From the NCBI RefSeq assembly GCF_003226255.1, contig NZ_QJST01000001.1, positions 124,001 to 188,000 of the forward strand: a stretch of 64,000 nucleotides of DNA. The letters are read 5' to 3'. The translations under genes and the position numbers were made by a program. How positions within the stretch are numbered: position 1 is the first letter of the stretch; each line of letters begins with the position of its first letter. Under the pieces are notes generated by a model that saw only the letters and a list, made by a program, of their open reading frames with translations, was not told where the DNA came from and ran no database searches. Origin of the DNA: Idiomarina fontislapidosi. GTDB taxonomy: Bacteria > Pseudomonadota > Gammaproteobacteria > Enterobacterales > Alteromonadaceae. Below are positions 1 through 8,977 of this stretch, piece after piece.

Positions 1-2084
1 AACCGTTTGCACTACATAGCGACAGTAAAGAACTCTATCTGGATTGCAATGCCACCACCCCCGTGCTTCCGCAAATTGCAGAAGCGGTGTCGCATACCAT
101 GGAGACCATCTTTGGCAACCCGAGTAGTAGCCATGTTACCGGGCTGAAAGCGCGCTATATCCTCGATACAACACGACAGCTGGCACGACGCGTGGTGGGC
201 GCCTCGTCCGGTAAGCTTATTTTCACCAGTGGTGCGACCGAGGGCATTCAAACGGCTGTTGTGTCTGCTATTCGCGCAGCGGTGAATAATCCCGATGCGC
301 CGCGGACTTATTTGCTATACGGCGCGACGGAACATAAAGCGGTTCCGCAAGCGCTACAGCATTGGAATACGCTACTGGGATTGAATGCTGAGCTCAAAGC
401 CATTCCAGTTGATCAACAAGGCATCCTCGATCATCAATTTATTGCGGATCACGTGGGTGAATCTGCCATGATATGCACGATGGCCGCTAATAATGAAACC
501 GGTGTAAAGCAAGATCTCAAAGCGCTCGAACAGGTGATTCGCACACATGCCCCTGAGATACCTTGGATGGTTGATTGTGTGCAAGCGCTCGGCAAATTAC
601 CGCTTGCACTTGATGATATGTCGATTGATTACGCGCCGTTTAGCGGACATAAATTGTATGGTCCCAAAGGTATTGGATTCATGGCGGTTCGTGAGTCGGC
701 GCCGTTTACACCGCTTATTATTGGTGGTGGGCAAGAGTCAGGTCACCGGTCGGGTACCGAGAACCTGCCGGGTATCGCTGCGTTGCATGCGCTGTTTGAG
801 TTGATGTTGGATGAGCAACAATCGGTATTTGCCGATACGCAAACGCTTGAACGTTATCGCGACCAATTGGTTACGGCGTTGCAGACAGCTTTCCCCAGTA
901 TTGTTTTTAATCATGACTTTTCGGTTTCGGTACCGACGACACTTAACTTTTCAGTCAAAGGCGTGTCGTCAAAAGATATTATGGACGTTTTAGATGCCAG
1001 CCATATCCGTGTTAGCTCGGGATCGGCGTGTAGCTCAAAGGTAACACGAAGCTTTGTTCTTGATGCGATGGGGCTAAGTGATTGGCAAAGTGAATCAGCG
1101 ATTCGCATGTCCTTTGGTCCCGCCACGACGCAAGATACTATTGATAAGGCGTGTGAGCGCATTCAGTTGGTCGCTCAGGCGCTGCAACAGTCCTGTTTAA
1201 TCGTGGCTGATACCAATAACGATCACGATGCGAAGCTCGATGGTGTGGTGCAGTTAAAATACGACGACCACTGCTGCTATGTGTTGATTGATCGGGATGC
1301 GAGTGAAGTGGCGATTATCGATCCGCACCCGGCGTTGGCCGGCCGTTTGGAGAACCTCGTACAGTGCCAACAGTACGATGTCAAAGGCGTGTTGGTGAGC
1401 TCTGATGACGACGACGTACAACAAGCGGCTGCAATGTTAAGGGCAATGCTGATACACACCGAGCAAACTACCGATAATTGGGGCTGGCCTGCTACTGCGG
1501 TGGCGAGCTGTGATGCGGTGCCGGCTGAGTGCGACTGCGGCGTTAAAGGCTGTTTGTCGGTGGGTGAACGTCGTCTGTTTAAGCTCGGTGACCATCAACC
1601 TACCTTCTTACTGAGTGAACCGGTCAAAGCAACTGAGCGGCTCCGCGTGGATTTCGCCTTTTTGGGCGCGCATCAATCAATTAAAGATATTAAACACTGC
1701 ATTAGTGAGGCAACATTAGTCTGCCCACGTAAAGATGCCGACCACCAACTTGTGCTCGCTGAACCGATGCAACAGGGTGTGGCTAATGTGGTCGATGACG
1801 TAAGTGCATTTTGGCAGCGCGAGGATATTACCATTATTGATGTGCGCGAACGTCAAGAGCACGTAGTGGATGACTTACCTGCTCATGCTCAGGTAATTAA
1901 TGTGCCACTGACCGAGGCGATCCAGTTTATCCATGAGCATCCGCAGCTAAAATCAGAACCGCTCGTGTGTGTCTGTCGTTCGGGTCAACGCAGCGGCGTA
2001 ATGGCCAATGCATTGACACGACTCGGTTTTACTAAGGTACAACATTTGTCTGGGGGGCTTGCTCTGGCTTCCACACCAGTTTAG
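1..2084 (+). CDS. Fused cysteine desulfurase / degenerate MBL-like / rhodanese protein (5' end outside window)
   Basis: The frame is open from nt 3 and reads LYLDCNATTPV before the first possible internal start (GTG at 63), so the true start lies upstream of the window. The N-terminal ~380 residues are a NifS/IscS-type class V PLP fold: the PLP lysine is in SGHKLYGPKG (codon 651-653) and the persulfide cysteine in SSGSACSS (codon 1029-1031). A middle part (about nt 1225-1780) looks like a metallo-beta-lactamase fold: YVLIDRDASEVAIIDP resembles the first strands of persulfide dioxygenases, but SSDDDD stands where HxHxDH is expected. A Cys cluster (CDAVPAECDCGVKGC) follows. The C-terminal ~90 residues are a rhodanese with an intact CRSGQRS loop (Cys codon 1974-1976). 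Inferred role: sulfur released from cysteine is handed to the built-in rhodanese. Desulfurase and rhodanese calls are firm; the middle domain is tentative. Confidence 0.88.
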   Translation, partial: PFALHSDSKELYLDCNATTPVLPQIAEAVSHTMETIFGNPSSSHVTGLKARYILDTTRQLARRVVGASSGKLIFTSGATEGIQTAVVSAIRAAVNNPDAPRTYLLYGATEHKAVPQALQHWNTLLGLNAELKAIPVDQQGILDHQFIADHVGESAMICTMAANNETGVKQDLKALEQVIRTHAPEIPWMVDCVQALGKLPLALDDMSIDYAPFSGHKLYGPKGIGFMAVRESAPFTPLIIGGGQESGHRSGTENLPGIAALHALFELMLDEQQSVFADTQTLERYRDQLVTALQTAFPSIVFNHDFSVSVPTTLNFSVKGVSSKDIMDVLDASHIRVSSGSACSSKVTRSFVLDAMGLSDWQSESAIRMSFGPATTQDTIDKACERIQLVAQALQQSCLIVADTNNDHDAKLDGVVQLKYDDHCCYVLIDRDASEVAIIDPHPALAGRLENLVQCQQYDVKGVLVSSDDDDVQQAAAMLRAMLIHTEQTTDNWGWPATAVASCDAVPAECDCGVKGCLSVGERRLFKLGDHQPTFLLSEPVKATERLRVDFAFLGAHQSIKDIKHCISEATLVCPRKDADHQLVLAEPMQQGVANVVDDVSAFWQREDITIIDVRERQEHVVDDLPAHAQVINVPLTEAIQFIHEHPQLKSEPLVCVCRSGQRSGVMANALTRLGFTKVQHLSGGLALASTPV

Positions 2085-3105
2085 CTAAGTAGCCTTCTTT
2101 ACCGGCGAGCCAACAGGCGGCGTCACCATGACACTGGATGTTCCAAATGTTGGCATCGCTGAGCTTATGCCAAGTTTCGCTTTGTATATGATAAGCGGCG
2201 GCGCCCGATGGATTCGAAGTCAACAACCAATCCCCTTGGTGGCTGACTTTCGCAAGGCTATATAATGCGCCTGCGAGCGGCGCCTCAGGCAATGCGGTAA
2301 ATTCGCCTGACTGATAGTGCCACAGACGAGATTTTTCATTTTGCTCGGCTTCGAGATGACCACCAGCAATGTAAAAGTCATCTTCGTCCTCTGGGTACAC
2401 GGCAAAAATCCCAGCGCCAGGGCCCGACTGCATGGGAGTGTCAATGACATCAAAACGAATGCCAAATCGCGCTTTAATCAACACCCGTGCGACGTCCGCG
2501 TTACCGGTTCCCATTATCCATGTGTCGTTCGCGTACCGCACACAACTGCCGCTCGAGGCAAAACCACCTTCATTACTCTGCGGTTTCTCACTCACGGCAC
2601 TGTTGGTTTTTATCCAATTACGGCCGCTGGGGCTGCGCACTATACGCCATTGATCGCCGACACTGTCACCTGCCACCCATGCTTCACCCAATGGCGAGAG
2701 TGCCATGCAATTTAAGAACGTATCGCTAGACGCGCCATAACGTAACCGCCAGTCGCCGCCACCGTTTTCGGTGAAATAGATACGTGACTGACCGTTGTCG
2801 CCAATACTTAATGCATAGGCACGGCGGTCATCGATTGCTTCGATGTCGCGAAATTGCAGGTCGCCTGGACCTGGTTGCGAATATTGCCAACTTTGCCCTG
2901 CATCCGTACTGCGGGCAATGCGACCGTTCACGCCAGATACCCACAATGTATTGCGACTCACCGCGCTAATGCCAATCCATTGTTGTGTCTCAATGGATGT
3001 TACCACCTCGACTTTGGGCGGCTCGGGTGCCTCTGCTTGTGCGTTAACCGCGAAGCTAGATAGGGCGAATACTACAGTCGAACCTTTTGCTATCGAAGCA
3101 ATCAT
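2032..3105 (-). CDS. Exported YCF48/BNR-repeat beta-propeller-like protein
   Basis: The product has 357 residues with a signal peptide (about residues 1-25, cleavage near NAQA/EA). The mature part has several repeats of the type RSTDAGQSW, YFTENGGGDWR and VRSPSGRNW, as in BNR/Asp-box and YCF48-like seven-bladed propellers. Such bacterial proteins are exported and mostly of unknown function; some relatives are annotated as photosystem assembly-like or glycosyl hydrolase-like, but no catalytic residues can be recognised here. The 3' end overlaps the convergent desulfurase-rhodanese gene by 53 bp. yciK lies 17 bp upstream on the same strand, so the two may be cotranscribed. Confidence 0.72.
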   Translation of the reverse strand: MIASIAKGSTVVFALSSFAVNAQAEAPEPPKVEVVTSIETQQWIGISAVSRNTLWVSGVNGRIARSTDAGQSWQYSQPGPGDLQFRDIEAIDDRRAYALSIGDNGQSRIYFTENGGGDWRLRYGASSDTFLNCMALSPLGEAWVAGDSVGDQWRIVRSPSGRNWIKTNSAVSEKPQSNEGGFASSGSCVRYANDTWIMGTGNADVARVLIKARFGIRFDVIDTPMQSGPGAGIFAVYPEDEDDFYIAGGHLEAEQNEKSRLWHYQSGEFTALPEAPLAGALYSLAKVSHQGDWLLTSNPSGAAAYHIQSETWHKLSDANIWNIQCHGDAACWLAGKEGYLAKLVWKPEQAPQTNVVP

Positions 3106-3122
3106 ATAAACCTCAGGTTGAA

Positions 3123-3875
3123 TTACTGTGCATCAAAGCACAGGTTATTCTCATTTTTACTGTCATCGCCCATCAGATACAAATACGTAGGCATAATATC
3201 TAACGCCGTTTTCAGTGTTTTTGGATCTTCAGCAGGATATGCTTTAGAGCGCATTTTCGTGCGTGTGGCACCAGGGTTGATAACATTGGTGCGAACCGAT
3301 GTTGTTTCATATTCATCGGCGATCACTTGTGCGAGGCCCTCAGTGGCAAACTTTGATACCGCGTAGCTGCCCCAGTAGGCACGTCCTTTACGACCTACGC
3401 CCGATGATGTGAATACAACTGAGGCCGAGGGCGCCTTTTCGAGTACGGGCATCAGTGCTTGAGTCATCAACATTGGACCCGTGACATTGATTTGTAAAGC
3501 ATCGTTCCAATCATTTTCTTCGATATGCGAAAAGGGTGAGAGTATCGAGAGTATACCTGCGTTATGTAATACACCATCGAGATGACCAAACTGATTCTCA
3601 ATGGTCGATGCCATATCTTTGTAATGTCGCGCAGTGGCGCCTTTAAGATCGAGCGGTACAATCGCGGCTTGTGCGTATCCTGCCGCTTCAATCTCATCAT
3701 ATACGGCTTCGAGTTTCGCCGTAGTCCGTCCTAATAAAATGACGGTGGCACCGTGCTGAGCGAAGCTTAACGCAGCCTGGCGGCCAATGCCTTCGCCTGC
3801 CCCTGTAACCAGAATCGTTTTGCCAGCCAGCAGATCGGCGGGCGCCTGATAGTCATGTACCTTTTTGATTTGCAT
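3123..3875 (-). CDS. yciK: YciK-type short-chain dehydrogenase/reductase
   Basis: This is a 250-residue classical SDR. It has the cofactor loop TGAGEGIG at residues 24-31, NAG near residue 106, serines at about 157-158, and the catalytic pair Tyr171/Lys175 in SYAVSK. The opening YQAPADLLAGKTILVTGAGEG and the overall length match the YciK family, a cytoplasmic NAD(P)-dependent oxidoreductase whose substrate is not established. In E. coli yciK is the divergent neighbour of sohB; here a lipase gene lies between them. The start ATG at 3875 leaves a 182 bp divergent promoter region shared with the lipase gene. Confidence 0.87.
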   Translation of the reverse strand: MQIKKVHDYQAPADLLAGKTILVTGAGEGIGRQAALSFAQHGATVILLGRTTAKLEAVYDEIEAAGYAQAAIVPLDLKGATARHYKDMASTIENQFGHLDGVLHNAGILSILSPFSHIEENDWNDALQINVTGPMLMTQALMPVLEKAPSASVVFTSSGVGRKGRAYWGSYAVSKFATEGLAQVIADEYETTSVRTNVINPGATRTKMRSKAYPAEDPKTLKTALDIMPTYLYLMGDDSKNENNLCFDAQ

Positions 3876-4057
3876 ATTTATTTGATTCCATTGGACTGTT
3901 TGTAGATCGTTAAGCTATTGTACGTATATTCGAGTAACTTCTCAGCAAACGAATAGAATTTCTGGAAAAAACCTTTCATATTGATTCATACAGGTGTATA
4001 AAAATCGTTAAGCTGAAAGCGAATAACAATAATGCAAAAAAGGACTGGGGAATCCAC
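3876..4057. promoter_or_regulatory. Divergent yciK/volA intergenic region with an 11-bp direct repeat
   Basis: The 182 bp contain the direct repeat ATCGTTAAGCT at 3906-3916 and 4004-4014, which could be a regulator site. A TATAAA at 3997-4002 is the best -10 candidate for the lipase gene; no convincing -35 precedes it. The binding-site idea is inference from the repeat alone. Confidence 0.35.
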
Positions 4058-6451
4058 ATGAAAAAATTATTACTCCCATTGGCGATAGGCAGTGCACTGG
4101 CACTAGTCGGCTGTGGTAGCGGTGACAGTGCACCGATTTCTGAGCAAGAAGTAAGTGTAGCAGCGACACGTGTCGCATTTGACCCATCTAACAGTGTCAT
4201 CCCTGTACCCAGCAATATTCTTCTTAGCGGTACAGTCGATGGTACCTTAAATATTCCCGTTGCAGACGCGTCTGACATCAGTGATCCACAGGTTGCTTTG
4301 AATGGTCTCGATGGCTGGGGAACGCACTCAACGTTGACCTTTGACTTTTCTTTGCCTGTTGACGAAAACGGCGACCGTGTCACTGTTGCGCCGGCAAGTT
4401 TAGAAGCGCAAGGTGCCATTCGTATCTTTGAAACCGTGCAGGGCGGTAGTGATGTTTCTGCAAGCTGCGCGGCTGCAAGTCCTGCTGCTGCGTGCGCGGT
4501 AGTGGGTGAATTAGAGTACGGTACCGACTTTGCTGTCTCGGCGGTTGACGGTAACACCGTGGCGATTGTTCCATTGCGCCCGCTTAAGCCAAAAACAGGC
4601 TATATCGTCGCATTGACCAGCAACATTCAAGATTCATTGGGTCGCGATGTGAAAGCGTCACAAACCTATACGTTGATGAAACGCAATGCTGATGAAGATC
4701 CTGTTTCAAGTGATCCGTCTGCGGTCTCACTACAGCGCTTGGTAAATAGTTATGAAGGCGCGCTTGCGCAGTTTGGTGTCGATACGGAAAGTGTTATTTA
4801 CACGTCGAACTTTACTACGCAATCGGTTGGCGATGTACTGGGTGTGACTAAGCAGTTATTAGCACAACAAATTGCTGCGCAAAATCCGCCTGTGCTGGTC
4901 GCGCAGGATCAAGGCATCTCGCTTGCGCAATTGCTACAAGGTCAAGGCATCGATGATCAACAAACATTGCAAATCGCAGCCGCGGCGCGCGTGTATGGTG
5001 GTCAAGTCACCTTACCTTACTATTCACCTTTACCTTCACAGGCTAATCCACAAGCACCCGTTAATGGCCGCTGGCGTGCGGCGTGCGATAGCCCCGCATC
5101 TATCTTAGGTGCGATTGAGCAAGGTGTTATTGATCCAGCTGGAGCGGGCATCCCGGCCGGCGCTATTGAAGATCCAAGTTTATTATTGCCGCCTAACGCC
5201 TGTTTTGATTTCCCAGGTGTTGATGAAGAGCGTCACCTCACTAAGTTCAACCCTGTGCCAGCGAAACAAGGCGACGTTGATGTCCCAGCATTCGTGACTA
5301 TTCCTGACCTAGCTGTGGTTAATCAGATTCGTCAGAGTCGTGGGATGGAAACCCTAGACGGTGTGCCTGCCGGTGGTTGGCCTGTAGTGATTTTCCAACA
5401 CGGCATTACGGGTGATAAATCAAACGCCGCGGGTATTGCAGGTTCATTGGCTGCGGCTGGTTTTGCAACCGTAGCAATTGACCATCCACTGCACGGTGAC
5501 CGTGGTTTTGATTTAAACAATGATGGTACTGATGAAATCAACGCATCGGACAACGTTACTGCGTACATGAATCTGTCTAACTTGTTAGCCGCGCGTGATA
5601 ACGTGCGTCAGTCGATTGCTGATTTAATGGGACTGCGCGTGAGCTTGAATTACTTCCAAGCTAATGATGGTTCGCAAATCAATGGTCAGCAAGTGTACTT
5701 TGTCGGTCATTCTTTAGGTGCTATCGCGGGTGTCGGTTTTACTGGCTTAACCAATACGGCATTTGCTGAGGAATCACCACTGAGCGCGTTGAACGGTCAG
5801 TTTGCTGTGCAAGCGGCTTCGTTAGGCATGCCAGGTGGTAGCGTAGCGAATTTCTTACTTGCATCGCCTGCATTTGAAGGCACGATTAAGAGCCAACTGT
5901 TGTATGCCGGTAGTGAAGAATTCGCTGCAGCGGTTAACGCACAAGCTGAACAAGCGGGTGTCGTGCCAGGCGGCGAAGGGTTCGATGAGCTATTAATTCA
6001 AGTCTATGAGGGTTTCATCGCACAAGCGTCTGAGGCTGAACGCGCAGCCATTAACTCGACCTTTGAGCAGTTTGCTTTTGCAGCGCAATCGGTACTTGAT
6101 TCAGCCGATCCGGTTAACTATGCCTCAGCGGTTGTCGCTAATGGTTCGCCAGTGCATCTGATTGAAGCTGTCGGCGACGCGGTGATTCCGAATGCAGTAG
6201 AAGGTAAACCGCTTGCAGGTACTGAACCGCTTATCCGTTTGATGGGCTTGCCGAGCGTTTCGGCGACAGTCACCTCAGAAGACGGTGAACCTGTATCGGG
6301 TGCGGTGCGCTTCCCAGAAGCTGACCACGGTTCGATTGTGAGCCCTGCCGCTTCACCTGCATCAACACAAGAAATGCAAACGCAGATCTTTAGTTGGTTC
6401 GGTTCGGGTATGCTGCAATTACCAGTGACTAACGAAGAAGTGGTACAGTAA
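4058..6451 (+). CDS. volA: VolA/Pla-1/cef-family surface lipase (lipoprotein)
   Basis: The 797-residue protein begins with a lipoprotein signal (MKKLLLPLAIGSALALVGC, Cys19), so it should be lipid-anchored and probably outer-membrane exposed, as shown for Vibrio VolA. The N-terminal half (about 20-400) fits the bacterial virulence-factor lipase N-terminal domain. The C-terminal half is an alpha/beta hydrolase: FQHGITGDKS strand, nucleophile Ser552 in GHSLG, a likely acid in VGDAVIPNAV, and the histidine in EADHGS near the C-terminus. VolA-type enzymes release fatty acids from lysophospholipids so they can be imported. The ATG at 4058 is supported by the lipobox; a weak GGGG lies 10 nt upstream. 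A terminator at 6501-6532 ends the unit. Confidence 0.85.
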   Translation: MKKLLLPLAIGSALALVGCGSGDSAPISEQEVSVAATRVAFDPSNSVIPVPSNILLSGTVDGTLNIPVADASDISDPQVALNGLDGWGTHSTLTFDFSLPVDENGDRVTVAPASLEAQGAIRIFETVQGGSDVSASCAAASPAAACAVVGELEYGTDFAVSAVDGNTVAIVPLRPLKPKTGYIVALTSNIQDSLGRDVKASQTYTLMKRNADEDPVSSDPSAVSLQRLVNSYEGALAQFGVDTESVIYTSNFTTQSVGDVLGVTKQLLAQQIAAQNPPVLVAQDQGISLAQLLQGQGIDDQQTLQIAAAARVYGGQVTLPYYSPLPSQANPQAPVNGRWRAACDSPASILGAIEQGVIDPAGAGIPAGAIEDPSLLLPPNACFDFPGVDEERHLTKFNPVPAKQGDVDVPAFVTIPDLAVVNQIRQSRGMETLDGVPAGGWPVVIFQHGITGDKSNAAGIAGSLAAAGFATVAIDHPLHGDRGFDLNNDGTDEINASDNVTAYMNLSNLLAARDNVRQSIADLMGLRVSLNYFQANDGSQINGQQVYFVGHSLGAIAGVGFTGLTNTAFAEESPLSALNGQFAVQAASLGMPGGSVANFLLASPAFEGTIKSQLLYAGSEEFAAAVNAQAEQAGVVPGGEGFDELLIQVYEGFIAQASEAERAAINSTFEQFAFAAQSVLDSADPVNYASAVVANGSPVHLIEAVGDAVIPNAVEGKPLAGTEPLIRLMGLPSVSATVTSEDGEPVSGAVRFPEADHGSIVSPAASPASTQEMQTQIFSWFGSGMLQLPVTNEEVVQ

Positions 6452-6500
6452 ACCACTGGTGATGTATCGATTAAACTGAACGCAGACATTTGCGTATAAT

Positions 6501-6532
6501 AAAGGCCAGCAGATTTGCTGGCCTTTTGTTTT
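6501..6532 (+). terminator. Rho-independent terminator after volA
   Basis: Stem AAAGGCCAGCA / TGCTGGCCTTT with a 4-nt loop is followed by TGTTTT. It lies directly before the sohB ribosome-binding site, so sohB must use read-through or a promoter close by; TATAAT at 6495-6500 is a candidate -10 but has only a poor -35. Confidence 0.85.
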
Positions 6533-6548
6533 GGACATAGGAGAGGGT

Positions 6549-7544
6549 ATGGAGTTTCTCGCCGATATTGGTGGCTTTATTATAAAAGCAGGTGTCATTG
6601 TTTTAGCCTTGGTGATTGTGCTCGGCGTGGTCGCGCAGACTGCACAGAAGCAGAAACGGGGTAAAGGCGCGTTAGATGTCTCTGACGTGTCGAAAGAATT
6701 GAATGAGATGCGTGATCACCTGCGCATTGAGTTGCTCGATGGTAAGGCACAAAAGAAAGCGCAGAAAGCGCTTAAGAAAGCACGTAAAGGCGAGCATAAT
6801 CCAGAGTCAAAACTGTTCGTGATTGACTTTAAAGGCTCAGTCGATGCTAAAGAAGTCGACAGTCTGCGGCGTGAAGTGAACGCTATTGTCAGTATTGCGA
6901 CGGATCAAGATGAAGTGTTAGTTCGCTTGGAGAGTGGCGGCGGCGTCGTGCATGGCTATGGTTTGGGCGCGGCACAGTTACAACGGCTGACCGATCATGG
7001 CTTAAAAGTGACAATTGCGGTCGACAAAGTGGCGGCTAGCGGTGGTTATATGATGGCCTGTGTCGGTCAAAAAATTCTATCGGCTCCGTTTGCGTTTATT
7101 GGCTCGATTGGGGTGGTTGCGCAATTGCCGAACGTGAATAAGTGGCTTAAAAACCATGATATCGATATTGAGCAAATTACCGCGGGTGAGTACAAGCGTA
7201 CATTAACGGTACTGGGCGAGAACACCGAAGAGGGGCGCCGTAAATTCAAGCAAGATCTGGAATCGATCCATGCTCAGTTTAAGGCGCATGTGCAGCGCCA
7301 CCGTCCAGCATTAGATATTGAAAAAGTCGCCACAGGTGAAGTCTGGACAGGCACTGAAGCGCTTGAACTTGGGCTGGTGGATGAGGTGGTTACCAGTGAT
7401 GCGTGGCTGTTAAAGCAATTGGATACGCATCGTATTCTTAAAGTAGAGTATAGTATTAAGAAGCCATTCAGTGAACGCTTTGCCAAAGGCACAGCGACGC
7501 TCGTCAATACGTTGAAGTCAACTTTTACACGCAGCGACGTGTAA
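6549..7544 (+). CDS. sohB: SohB inner-membrane peptidase (S49 family)
   Basis: I place the start at ATG 6549, preceded by AGGAG at 6539-6543; a longer frame from TTG 6531 would begin inside the terminator T-tract. The 331-residue product has an N-terminal membrane segment (about 8-30), a charged linker rich in Lys, and the S49 signal-peptide-peptidase core. The catalytic dyad is visible as Ser164 (KVAASGGYMMA) and Lys216 (GEYKRTLTVLG). SohB is anchored in the inner membrane with its peptidase domain in the periplasm, and is thought to degrade membrane or envelope peptides. A remarkably long hairpin (7551-7586) follows the stop codon. Confidence 0.93.
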   Translation: MEFLADIGGFIIKAGVIVLALVIVLGVVAQTAQKQKRGKGALDVSDVSKELNEMRDHLRIELLDGKAQKKAQKALKKARKGEHNPESKLFVIDFKGSVDAKEVDSLRREVNAIVSIATDQDEVLVRLESGGGVVHGYGLGAAQLQRLTDHGLKVTIAVDKVAASGGYMMACVGQKILSAPFAFIGSIGVVAQLPNVNKWLKNHDIDIEQITAGEYKRTLTVLGENTEEGRRKFKQDLESIHAQFKAHVQRHRPALDIEKVATGEVWTGTEALELGLVDEVVTSDAWLLKQLDTHRILKVEYSIKKPFSERFAKGTATLVNTLKSTFTRSDV

Positions 7545-7550
7545 CCATTC

Positions 7551-7586
7551 GGGTGTTGCTGTGCGTTCAACGCATGGCAACTACCC
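7551..7586. repeat. Long perfect-with-wobble stem-loop between sohB and the symporter
   Basis: GGGT-GTTGCTGTGCGTT pairs with AACGCATGGCAAC-(T)-ACCC, about 17 base pairs including two G-T wobbles and one bulged T, around a minimal loop. No T-run follows, so it is not a standard terminator. It could stabilise the sohB mRNA end or attenuate read-through. Confidence 0.55.
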
Positions 7587-7652
7587 CTTAATTTGCTTTT
7601 CTGCTAGGCTATGGCGGTTTTTCTAGTCCGATAGACAACAAAAAGGACGCTT

Positions 7653-8937
7653 ATGAGCGATAATAAAAAATTAAGTCTAACGACCCGAATTGTCATCGGT
7701 ATGGTGGCAGGTATTGTGCTGGGTATGGCGCTGCGTTACTTTGCTGGCGACTCTGCATGGGTCGATAGTTATTTGACCAATGGTTTGTTCAATGTCATTG
7801 GTCAAATATTTATCACATCATTGAAGATGTTAGTGGTACCTCTTGTGTTGGTTTCTTTGGTGGTGGGCACCTGCTCGCTCAGCGACCCAAGTAAGCTCGG
7901 TCGTTTAGGCGGTAAAGCGGTGGGCATGTACCTGGTGACCACAGCGATCGCTATTTCGATTGCTATTTTCTCGGCCATTATTATCCAGCCGGGCAGTGGC
8001 GTTGAGCGTTCAAGTGATGCAACCTTCGAACCTTCGGAAGCACCGTCACTTTCGCAGGTGATTATCGATCTATTCCCGGATAACCCAATCACCGCGATGG
8101 CTGAAGGCAATATGCTACAGATTATCGTGTTTGCGTTATTGCTCGGTATTGCGATGGCGTTGGTTGGCAAGCCGGGAGAGCGCGTTAAAGGATTATTTGA
8201 AGACTTTAACGAAGTCATCATGAAGTTGGTGGTGATTTTAATGAGCATTGCCCCTTACGGTGTCTTTGCTTTGATGGCCAAACTGTTTACCGAAACCGGT
8301 CTGGGTATGATATCCAGTTTGGCAAAATACTTCTTCTTAGTGCTTGTTGTGCTGTTAATTCATGGATTGATTATTCATCCGTTCCTGCTCGGCGTGTTAG
8401 CGCGCGTTAAGCCTGGCATCTTCTTGCGTAAGATGCGCGACGCGCAACTGTTTGGCTTTAGTACCGCCAGCAGTAACGCCACCATGCCTATCACTCTTGA
8501 GACCGTGACTAAGCGTTTAGGCGTGAGTAATTCGGTCGGTTCGTTTACCGTGCCGCTCGGCGCCACCATTAACATGGATGGTACTGCCATCATGCAGGGT
8601 GTCGCGACGGTATTCATTGCTCAAGTGTATGGTCTTGATCTGTCAGTTGCCGATTATCTGATGGTGATTCTGACCGCAACACTGGCTTCTGTGGGTACTG
8701 CGGGTGTGCCGGGCGTTGGCTTAATCATGCTCGCGATGGTTCTACAGCAGGTGGGTCTTACCCGTTGAAGGTATTGGTTTAATTATCGGTGTCGACCGTT
8801 TACTGGATATGACCCGCACGGCGGTGAATGTCACGGGGGATGCCATGGTCAGCTGCGTCGTTGCCAAGTCAGAAGGCGACTTCGACGAAGACGTGTTTTA
8901 CGACAAAGAAGCTGGCAAGAAATTGGAAGAACTGTAG
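7653..8937 (+). pseudogene. Dicarboxylate/amino acid:cation symporter, frameshifted near its 3' end
   Basis: The frame from ATG 7653 (AAAAGGA 7-13 nt upstream) encodes a DAACS/SLC1-type transporter with many membrane segments, the serine-rich stretch FGFSTASSNATMP and the motif NMDGTA. It stops at TGA 8766-8768 after 371 residues. The family's C-terminal end continues in the +1 frame from 8761 ([19 protein letters not shown], then NVTGD) to TAG 8935-8937, 58 further residues. Removing one base, most simply the A at 8760, restores a protein of about 428 residues. The lost part holds the DxxxDMxRTxxNVxGD segment that binds substrate in this family, so the truncated form should not transport. 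This is either a real 1-bp insertion or an assembly error. A GC hairpin directly follows 8937, marking the original gene end. Confidence 0.88.
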
Positions 8938-8956
8938 GTCGCGCCTAAGGCGCGAC
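8938..8956. terminator. GC-rich hairpin between convergent symporter and miaE
   Basis: Arms GTCGCGCC and GGCGCGAC form a perfect 8-bp stem with a TAA loop, starting one base after the restored stop codon of the symporter. The T-tract is poor on both strands, so termination is likely but not certain. Confidence 0.5.
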
Positions 8957-8977
8957 AACCCGTTTCATTGAAATCGA

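Noticed and set aside
6531-6548. Upstream TTG start for sohB
   Set aside because: It lies in the T-run of the volA terminator; ATG 6549 has AGGAG and matches the family N-terminus.
8766-8768. Symporter stop as the natural gene end
   Set aside because: The protein would lack the conserved substrate-binding segment, which is present in the next frame immediately downstream.
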